A stretch of DNA of 34,017 nt from Pseudomonadota bacterium. Lineage in GTDB: Bacteria; Myxococcota_A; Polyangia; Haliangiales; Haliangiaceae. Each line of letters begins with the position of its first letter. Position 1 is the first letter of the stretch. Positions 1 through 8,000 of the stretch are shown here, piece by piece. Under the pieces are notes generated by a model. That model saw only the letters and a program-made list of their open reading frames with translations. It was not told the DNA's origin and made no database searches. The position numbers and the translations under genes were made by a program. The stretch covers positions 1 to 34,017 of the forward strand of contig JAKSDA010000207.1 in assembly GCA_022360315.1 (NCBI GenBank), in the 5' to 3' direction.

Positions 1-1
1 G

Positions 2-190
2 CGGCTGGCCGGCCTGAATCCCGAGCAGCGGCTGGCCGGCCTGAATCCCGAGCAGCGGCTGGCCGGCCTGAATCCCGAGCAGCGGCTGGCCGGCCTGAAT
101 CCCGAGCAGGTACTTGAACACTACGACCCCGAGCGAGTGCTTGAACACTACGATCCCGAGCAGCGGCTGGCCGGCCTGGACACTGAGCAG
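2..190 (+). repeat. 27-bp tandem repeat array (coding)
   Basis: There are seven 27-bp units. Units 1-4 (2-109) are identical, which points to recent expansion. Units 5-6 (110-163) are a second subtype and unit 7 (164-190) is a divergent copy of the first. The array may continue upstream of the window. Confidence 0.9.
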
Positions 191-238
191 CTGAAGCGAC
201 TACACGCCGCACTCGACAAAAAGCTCAAAGGCCAATAG
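2..238 (+). CDS. 3' end of a nine-residue-repeat protein (5' end outside window)
   Basis: The reading frame is open from base 2 to a TAG at 236-238. It encodes four identical RLAGLNPEQ units, two VLEHYDPE(R/Q) variants, one RLAGLDTEQ unit, and a short basic tail ending KKLKGQ. The first four units are identical at DNA level (27-bp period, 2-109); the next three differ. Similar amphipathic nine-residue tails occur, as I recall them, at the C-termini of some Rpn/PD-(D/E)XK transposase-nuclease family proteins, but no catalytic part lies in the window, so that assignment is only a suggestion. If the window were a closed circle, the joined sequence would put a TAG directly before the first repeat codon, so the gene must continue into sequence not shown. 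The frame is near certain and the function is unknown. Confidence 0.6.
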   Translation, partial: RLAGLNPEQRLAGLNPEQRLAGLNPEQRLAGLNPEQVLEHYDPERVLEHYDPEQRLAGLDTEQLKRLHAALDKKLKGQ

Positions 239-408
239 AACTCGACACTGTGGGTGAGTCGCGGAGCAGACTCGACCGACACGTCAGCTCCAGACTGTTG
301 TCGGGCTCGCGACGCCCTAGGTCAACATTTTGCCGTCTTGAAGTACCTTGCCGGCCATGCGCATGCCAGTCCGCGCATGCCACCTTGGTCCCGCCTGTCT
401 GCGCCGCT

Positions 409-836
409 TCACCGCTCGGCCGTAATCCCGGCCAGCCTGGCCGCCGTCGTGCTCGCCCTGCGTGCGTCTTTGCACCAACGGGGACGCGCTGGTTTACGCA
501 AGGGCCCATGGACGACGTCTCCCTCATCGCCGCAGCACAGGGCGCGACAACCCCACCACTCGACCGCGGCGGTCGTTAATTTCGTCGCCAAGTCGCTGGG
601 TTTGAGCGGGCCTTGGGTCACGAAACCGCCTAGCTCGTCGTAGATCACCACGTCCTGCTTGAATTCCTTGGACCAAAGTTTGGTCCCCCCGAGCGCGACA
701 CTGATCCGCCTCGGTTGACCCTCGGGTAGTTCGACCAGCAGGTGATCGATTCTTCTTTGTCCGGCTTCTTGGCCTCGGTAAGTGGTTCCAGATTCTTCTC
801 TTCTTCCGATACCTTGTCCAAGAAGACAACAATCAT
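409..836 (-). pseudogene. Frameshifted remnant of a small unknown gene
   Basis: An ATG at 836 follows a GGGAG-like ribosome binding site and opens an acidic, helical-looking sequence (MIVVFLDKVSEEEKNLEPL, then TEAKKPDKEE). Around 747-757, in an A/G-rich run, the sensible reading moves to another frame and continues as IDHLLVELPEGQPRR, then KEFKQDVVIYDELGGFVT, running on to a stop at 409. Neither frame alone looks like a complete protein, whereas the joined reading does for about 90 residues; beyond about position 590 it deteriorates. I do not recognise the family. It could be a decayed gene or a sequencing indel. Confidence 0.3.
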
Positions 837-853
837 AGTGTACCCGCTCCCAA

Positions 854-1051
854 CTAGACGCGCATGTAACTGCGCGCATCGCGCTCGTGTCGCTCCATGG
901 CAACGAGTTTCTCAACAAATTCGATGGGAGTAAGTCGATGCTCAATCGAATGCTTGAAGAGGGCCTCGATTTGCTCATGCGAGGCGCAGAATTTCAAGCC
1001 ATGCAACCCATCAATGACATCTGTATTATTATTATTATTCGTTTTTATCAT
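854..1051 (-). CDS. Hypothetical 65-aa protein
   Basis: The protein starts MIKTNNNNNTDVIDG, with the Asn run encoded by an AAT repeat, and continues as a charged helical sequence (HEQIEALFKHSIEHRL, FVEKLVAMERHERDAR). Its ATG at 1051 lies inside the end of the preceding minus-strand reading (stop TAA at 1037-1035), the sort of short overlap seen in co-translated genes. No strong ribosome binding site is visible and I do not recognise a family. The protein composition and operon-like overlap favour a real, possibly degenerate, gene. The region around it is decayed, so expression is doubtful. Confidence 0.35.
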   Translation of the reverse strand: MIKTNNNNNTDVIDGLHGLKFCASHEQIEALFKHSIEHRLTPIEFVEKLVAMERHERDARSYMRV

Positions 1052-1251
1052 ATGTCTCGAGCCTGTGAGGAATGACTTCTCGATCTTCGATATGGTCGGG
1101 TAGCTCGACGAGCAGGATGGGCGACTTTGTCCTTTGCCTATGTCGCCGATCGCATGCCACGACCAGGACCGTCGCCCCCGACAGTCCCGACAGTCCCGAC
1201 AGTCCCCTCCGACAGTCCCGACAGTCCCCTCCGATAGTTCCGGTTGTCGAT
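1035..1251 (-). pseudogene. C-terminal remnant of an unknown gene
   Basis: The minus-strand frame ending at TAA 1037-1035 has a protein-like C-terminus (GATVLVVACDRR, then SPILLVELPDHIEDREV, ending LETYDKNE). Reading upstream, it enters a run of Gly-Leu-Ser codons from the 9-bp repeat at about 1180-1240, changes register there, and meets an in-frame TGA just beyond 1251. No ATG start is present. The segment LLVELP recurs in the remnant at 409-836 with similar DNA, so these may be relics of duplicated genes. The function is unknown. Confidence 0.3.
1180..1241. repeat. GACAGTCCC 9-bp minisatellite
   Basis: There are five GACAGTCCC-type units, arranged as a run of three and a run of two separated by a CTCC-containing spacer, and followed by a diverged GATAGTTCC copy. 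On the minus strand the units read GGACTGTCG (Gly-Leu-Ser). The array sits inside the decayed gene remnant. Confidence 0.7.
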
Positions 1252-1732
1252 CAAGCCAGACGATCAGAAGCCGGCCGTTTTGCCCTGTTTGCGCATTGAT
1301 CGCTGCTGGTAAAATCCAGTTGCGACCGGTAGATACGGGACCTGGTTTGCCGGGCGGGCTGGGCTGGTTGCCGGCTGCGACGGTCTGTCATCGCTGCCCG
1401 GTGAAACCACTCCGGCGCCTGGCATCGACCTTGCTCTACTGTTTACCAGATTTTTCGCGAGCCGGTGATTGCCATGGCTGAAATCGCGCGAATCCTTACA
1501 GTCAGATAAAAGCACGATATTTGATCGGTTATCCTCAGTAATTTTTGAGTGCGCATCGGTTGAGCCGGAATAGGCGAATATCCGAGAGGCACCGATAAGT
1601 GATTGTTGTGGAGGGCGTTTGATACTGCAAGTCTTGCCGTGACCTTGCGAAGGCGGCTGGATCCATCTATTCCTCCGCTGTTATTAAGATCTACGCTTAC
1701 TCTGCCGTGGACGGAAAAGCTGGTCTTTGTGA
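1252..1732. other. Intergenic, nothing recognisable
   Basis: Both strands carry only short open frames of unlikely composition. From about 1500 onward the DNA is more AT-rich than its surroundings, which fits a regulatory region ahead of the toxin unit. No tRNA, insertion-sequence ends or terminator hairpin was found by eye. Confidence 0.4.
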
Positions 1733-1760
1733 TTGACGGGTTCGTGAAGTCTCAAATACT
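1733..1760 (+). promoter_or_regulatory. Candidate sigma-70-like promoter of the toxin unit
   Basis: TTGACG at 1733-1738 (5 of 6 to the -35 consensus) and AATACT at 1755-1760 (4 of 6 to the -10 consensus) are 16 bp apart. The predicted transcript would start near 1767, about 60 bases before the first gene. It is the best match in the upstream region, but it is a by-eye call in a host whose promoters may differ. Confidence 0.3.
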
Positions 1761-1829
1761 GTCTGCATAGGTTAGGATACGATCCTGAAACACTCGGAAG
1801 AATCGAGAAGGTTCGTTGGAGTTGAAGCT

Positions 1830-2078
1830 ATGTCCGATCTGCTCACCTATTTGAAGGTTCTCAGCGGGCGACACGAGGTCCTCGACAATGAGGACCTTCT
1901 CGACATGGTCGAGCGTACCCCGGTAGCTCGGGCCCACATCGGTGCGGAAGCACTCTCCGAGCTCACCTACTCGACCGATGTAGTGAAGCAGACTTTTCTC
2001 GCGTTACAGAGTCGCCTCTGCGCTCCGCAGTCGGCCTCCGGCACGATCCCGCTGGCGGGACTCGGGGGCGGGCGATGA
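1830..2078 (+). CDS. Hypothetical 82-aa protein, first gene of the Tc toxin unit
   Basis: A GGAG at 1818-1821 lies eight bases before the ATG. The protein is acidic and helix-forming over residues 1-64 (LLTYLKVLSGRHEVLDNED, then IGAEALSELTYSTDVV) and ends in a Gly/Ala/Ser-rich tail. There is no signal peptide or membrane segment and I do not recognise a family. Its TGA overlaps the ATG of the BC gene as ATGA (2075-2078), so the two are probably translationally coupled and made in related amounts. Its position suggests a role with the BC cocoon, such as a chaperone or accessory subunit, but nothing in the sequence shows this. It could also be a leader whose translation opens the BC start. Confidence 0.6.
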   Translation: MSDLLTYLKVLSGRHEVLDNEDLLDMVERTPVARAHIGAEALSELTYSTDVVKQTFLALQSRLCAPQSASGTIPLAGLGGGR

Positions 2079-5000
2079 CAGCATCGAGGTCGGCAGGGGT
2101 CTCCATTTCTCAGCTTCGGCTGCCCAAGGGGGGCGGGGCGATCAAGGGGATCGGCGAGACCTTTCGGCCGAGCTCCTTTACTGGCACGGCCAGCTTTTCG
2201 ATCCCGATCGCCACTCCCGAAGCCCGCGGGCTGAACCTCGATCTGTCCCTGGACTACAGTTCGGGCGGCTCCCAGGGGCCCTTTGGGCTCGGGTTCAGCG
2301 TGTCGGTGCCCCACATCGTGCGGCGAGTCGAAAAACGCCTTCCGGATTACTCCGAGGCAGACGAGTTCGTGCTCTCCAACGCCGAATACTTGGTGCCGGC
2401 CCTGGTCCAGCAGGGCGACGGGGAGTGGGTGCCACAAGAGCTCGAAGACGAGCTCGATGCCGAGGGTAGGCAGTACCGCGTGCATCGCTTCCGGCCCCGC
2501 ACCGAGGGCAGCTTTTTGCGCGTAGAGCGCTGGACGCGGCGCGAGGATGGGGACGTGCATTGGCGGGTCACCACGCCCGAGAACGTCACCAGCGTCTACG
2601 GCGCGTCAGCCGCGGCCAGGATCACCAATCCGGACAACGACCGGCAGGTGTTCAAGTGGTTGATCGAACACACCGAGGACAGCAGGGGCAATCAGATCCG
2701 CTACTCCTATCGCGGCGAAGACGAGCGGGGCGTGGCGGACGCAGTGTACGAGCGCGGACGTGCGCACACGACCCAGCGTTACCTGCACAAGATCCAGTAT
2801 GGCAACTTCGTGGGCACCGACGGGCAGACGCAGTGGACCTTCAGCGTCGTATTCGACTACGGCGACTACGACCTGGGAGATCTGGACACCCTGAGCACCG
2901 AACCCAGCGGCGACTGGCCAGCGCGGGCGGATTGCCATTCGGACTACCGGGCCGGCTTCGAGGTGCGCACTCACCGGCTGTGCCGAAACATCCTGGTCTT
3001 TCACCATTTTGCCGATGAGCTGGGCGCGGAGGACACAGTGGTGCGCTCGCTGGGGCTCGAGTACACCGAAACGCCGGTGCTGAGCCTGCTCAAGGAGGTG
3101 CGGCCCATCGCCTACCGCCGCGGCCCGGACGGCTGGGAACAACAATCCAGCCCGGCGCTGAGCTTCGACTACACTGCTTTCGAGCCCCTGGGCCATTCCT
3201 TTCAGACCATGCAGGTCGAAGGGAAGCAACCGCTGCCGCTGCGCTTCGACACCGATGGCTACCAGCTGCTGGACGTCTACGGCGAGGGCATCGTGGGGCT
3301 GTTCTACGACCAGAGCAGCACGAACATCTATTACCGTCCCCAGGGCAACGGGGCCTACGACGCGGGGGCCTCGCTCGCCGAATATCCGGTCGAGCAGCAC
3401 CAAACCCGTCCGACCTACGCGGTGACCGACGGGCTCACCACCTGGGTCAACGTGCGTACCGGAGGGCGCTCGGGCTTCTACGAGCTGGAGTCGGACGACA
3501 GCTGGGCCGGTTTTCAGTCCTTCCAGGGCAGCCCGGTCGATTACGTGAACACCGATCTCGACGCCACAGACGTGACCGGAAACGGCTTTGCCGACCTGCT
3601 GCTCTTCGAGGCTGACCAGGTGCGGGTATACCCGTCGACCTGGCGTGATGGTCACGGCCCGCCGTTCACGGCGCTGCGCGGGCCAGACCTGCCCGTGCAG
3701 GCCGACCCCGGCGAGGAAGAGAAGCTCTTGCTGGTCGACATGGTGGGCGACGGGCTCAGCGATCGCGTTCGGGTGCGCAACGGCGAGGTCGTCTACTGGC
3801 CAAACCTGGGCTACGGCAATTTCGGCGCTCCTGTGGTCATGGCCGGCGCTCCCCACGTGGACGGGCGCCTGGCCGCCGATCGGCTCTATTTGACCGATAT
3901 CGACGGCTCGGGCACCGCCGATTTGGTCTACATCGAGGGGCGCGAAGCCGCGGTCTACTTCAACCAGAGCGGCAACGGCTTCAGCGCGCCGGTGCGCGTT
4001 GCCCTGCCCGAGCCCTTCCACGACCTCAGCCAGGTGCAGTTCGCGGACGTGCAGGGCAACGGTACCAGCGCGCTCGTGTTCACCTCGGGCACCGACGTCG
4101 TACACCACGCCTTTTACGATTTCAGCGGCGGCGTCAAACCGTACCTTTTGCGAGAAATCGACAACCACCGGGGAGCGCTCACCCGCATCCAGTACGCCCC
4201 GTCGACCCAGTTCTATCTGGCCGATCGGCGCGCCGGGACTCCCTGGCTCAATCGATTGCCCTTTCCCGTACACGTGGTGGAGAAGACCGAGAGCGTCGAC
4301 CTGATCGCACACACCAAGCAGGTGACGCGCTACGCCTACCACCACGGCGCATACGATTACCGGGAGCGCGAGTTTGCGGGATTTGGGCTCGTGGAGCGCT
4401 GGGACACCGAGGGCTTTGAGCAGTTTGCCAGCCCCGACCTGGCGCAGGCGCCCCCCTTCCAGCTCTTGGACTCGGATCTCCAAGCCCCGCCGAGCTACAC
4501 CCGGACCTGGTACCACACGGGCTTGCTGGAGCGCGACGGCGTGCTCAGTCGCCAGTACGCCGACGAATATTACAAGGGCGACGCCGAGGCCCTGGAGCTC
4601 GCCGACAGCAGCTTTGAAACGCCCATCGATTCGGCCGGCGTAGAGCTGGCTTACCGCGCGTTGCGGGGCCGGGTGTTGCGCGAGGAGGTGTATGGCCTGG
4701 ACGGTGACGCCGACCGCGAAATCCACCCGTACCGGGTGAGCGAGACCGCCTATCGCCTGCGCTTCGAGCAGCCGACCGCGAATGGACACTATTCGGTTTA
4801 TCTGCCGCTCATCCGCGAGCGGACCACCAGCGACTACGAGCGCGATCCGGACGATCCGCGGGTAGTTCATGAATTGTTCCTCGACCACGATGCTTTCGGC
4901 CGGCTCACCCGACAGGCCACCCTGGCGTATGGACGGCGCCGTCAAGACGCCGCCGAGCACTCGGATCAACTCCGGCTCCAGGGCACCTATGCGTGGCGCA

Positions 5001-8000
5001 CGTTCATCCACCTCGAAGACGCCCATCGCCTGGGTCTGCCCGGCGAGACCCGGGAGTTCGAGCTGGGTGGGCTATCCCCCGATCAGGGGGCTCACTACAG
5101 CTGGCAGGGGCTGGCCGCGCAGTACCCGGCGCCCGAGCTGGACGCCGTGGACTTCGACCAGGCGCTCACTGGCCATGGAGCCAGATTACTGTCCTGGCAG
5201 CGCAACTTCTACTGGAACGAGTCCCACAGCCAGGCCCTGCCGCTCGGTCAGGCCACGGCGCGCGCGCTCTTGCACCACACCGAGACCGCGATCTACCCGG
5301 TCGAGGGCCTCGACGCGCTGTTCGCGGACACCGGCGCCGTCGGACTGCGCCAGACCCTCTTGAGCCTGGACGCCGATGGCGGCGCCTTTGTCGAACGGAC
5401 AGCTCCGGTCAGCGGTCGCCCGTACTACGTCGACCCGGGTGTGATCGCAGAATACGGTGACGCGGCCGAGTTCTACCAGGAGAGGCGCTACATCGATCAG
5501 TTTGGCACCCAGACCAGCCTTCAATACGATGCCTACGGCCTGATGGTGATCGAGCGAGCCGAGCGCCTGAGCGTCGAGCAATCGCTGGTGCAGCGAGTGA
5601 GTCCAGACTATCAGTCGCTGCTGCCGGCACGAGTCATCGACATCAACGACAACATCACGGAGTTTGCCTACGATCCCATCGGCAACGTACGGCTCAGCAG
5701 CCGGTACGGAACCGAGGGTGCAGTCCGGCGCGGCGACCGAGAGCTCGACGAGCACAGCCTACCCGGCGAGCTCTCGGTGGCGGCAATCCTGGCCGACCCC
5801 GCCTCGTACCTGCAGGAGTCCACGAGCTTCTACTTCCACGACCTCCTGGCCTGGGAGGAACGCGGGCAGCCGCTGCAGGTGCTGCACGTGGGCCGCCACC
5901 GCTACACCAGCGACCTGGCCGACGGCGAGACGAGCGAGCTGCACATCCGACTCGACCATACCGACGGCCTGGGGCGAGCCCTGCAAGTCAAGCTCAACGT
6001 GGAGCCCGGCCTCGCGCTCCGAGTGAACGACGACGGCAGCGTCACCGAGGTGGACACCGACGATCGCTGGCTGAGCTCGGGGCGTACGGTCTACAACAAC
6101 AAGGGGTTGGTGGTAAAGCAGTACGAGCCCTTCTACGTCGTGGGGCCGGATTACCAGCCTGAGCGCATCCTGACCGAGCACGGGGTCACGGCGGTGCAAC
6201 ACCGCGATCCCCTAGGCCGGGTCTTTCGGGCCGATCTACCCAAGGGTTTTTTGAACCGCAACGAGTATTCGGCCTGGAGCGTGCGCGAGTTCGACGCCAA
6301 CGACACCATAGAGCAGTCGCCCTACTACCGGGACAACGACGGCAATCTGTCCGACGACGAGCAAGACGCCCTGGACAAAGCCGTGGCCCACAGCGACACG
6401 CCGATCTCGCAGGACCTGGACGTGTGGGGCCGAGCGATCCTCGACCAGCAACGGCTGGCCCCACACAGCGTCCTGACCACCTACAAGGAACTGGATGTGG
6501 TCGGCAATGTGCTGGGGGTGCAGGACCCGCGCTTCTTCGGCGGGACGCGTTTTAACTTCCGGGTCGACTACGACATGCTGGGCCGTCCCCTGCGCCAGGT
6601 GGGGGTCGATCGGGGAACGCTCTGGACCCTGTTGAACGCCGGCGGGGACGAGATCCACCGCTGGGACGGTCGCGGCTTTCACCACGCTACTCATTACGAC
6701 GCGCTTTCGCGACCCATCGCGTCGTGGGTCACCGGTAACGGCCTGAACAACCAGCTGCAGGCCATCGAGTACGGCGAGGGCGCGGACGATTCGGCGGCCA
6801 ACAACCTGCGCGGGCGCATCAAGACCCATCGCGACAACGCGGGCGTGCTCGAGGTCGAACGCTACGGCCTGGGCGGCGGGACGATTGCGAGCACGCGGCA
6901 ACTGCGGGAGCGCTACCAGGACACGCCCGACTGGTCCGGGGCCGAGGCCTTGGTCGACGAGAGCTGGGCGACGCGGAGTCTCTTCGACGCCTTCAACCGC
7001 CCGGTCGAGATCACCCATCCGGACGACCGGCAGGTGCGTTACGGCTACTACCGATCGGGCCGCCTGCGCTCGGTGCAGAGCGCCGAACCCGGACGGGCCA
7101 CCGAGCCCATCGTCACCGAGATCACCTACAACGCTCGCGGGCAGCGCATCGCCATTCGCTACGGCAACGGCGTCGAGAGCCAGCTCGAATACGACCCGCT
7201 CACCTTCGACGTCACCCGCATCGACAGTACCCGCGCGAGCGACGGGCGCACCCTGCAAGACCTGCACTACATCTACGACCCGGCCGGCAATATCACCCGT
7301 ATCAACGACCGCTCCAACAGCGTGGTCTTCACCGACAACCAGGCGGTGCTACCGCGCATCGACTACACCTACGACGCGGTGTATCGACTCACCGCGGCCA
7401 GTGGCCGGGCGCACCGGGGGCTCTACGAACCCGCCAGCGCGATTGCCCCCGACTACCAGCAGTTTCTGCCCCAGCCCAGCACCAGTGATGCCACTGCCGT
7501 CGAGAACTACACCCGGAGCTTCAGCTACGACGATGCCGGCAACCTGCGCAGCATTGTGCACGTCGCCGCCAACCAGCGATTCACTCGCGACATCACCGTT
7601 TCCGAGGCGTCGAATCGCGGCCAGATCGCCGGCAGTGACGGAGCCGACCCCGAGCTGGATTACGACGAGAACGGCAACCTGATCCGTCTCGACCACCTGC
7701 GGGCCATGCGCTGGAACAGCGTAAACCAGCTGGCCTCGGTCGATATCATCCAGCGTGACGGCGGGAATGACGACAGCGAGTACTACAACTACGACGCGAC
7801 CGGCGCGCGTGTCCGCAAGGTGCTGGAGCGCCAGGCAAACGGCAACACGGTCATCGAGGAGACGATCTATCTCGGTGGCTTTGAGGTAAACCGGACCCGC
7901 CGCGGCCAGAACGTCCAGGAGTCCTATACCACCCTGCAGATCGCCGATGGCGGAACCCGCGTGGCCAGCCTGCACCTGTGGACCCAGCGGCCCAGCAACC

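Noticed and set aside
1..190. A CRISPR array suggested by the regular 27-bp units at the start
   Set aside because: The units are directly contiguous without unique spacers and encode an uninterrupted amino-acid repeat.
1264..1515. An 83-codon minus-strand frame that might be a transposase remnant
   Set aside because: No conserved transposase motif or terminal inverted repeats could be seen, and the composition is not protein-like.
1529..1537. TTATCCTCA, an 8 of 9 match to a DnaA box
   Set aside because: It is a single copy far from the iterons and without an AT-rich element or further boxes beside it; such a match is expected by chance.
2606..5026. An 806-codon open frame on the minus strand inside the BC gene
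   Set aside because: It lies opposite a clear SpvB/RHS protein and has the composition typical of antisense frames in GC-rich DNA, with no recognisable domain.
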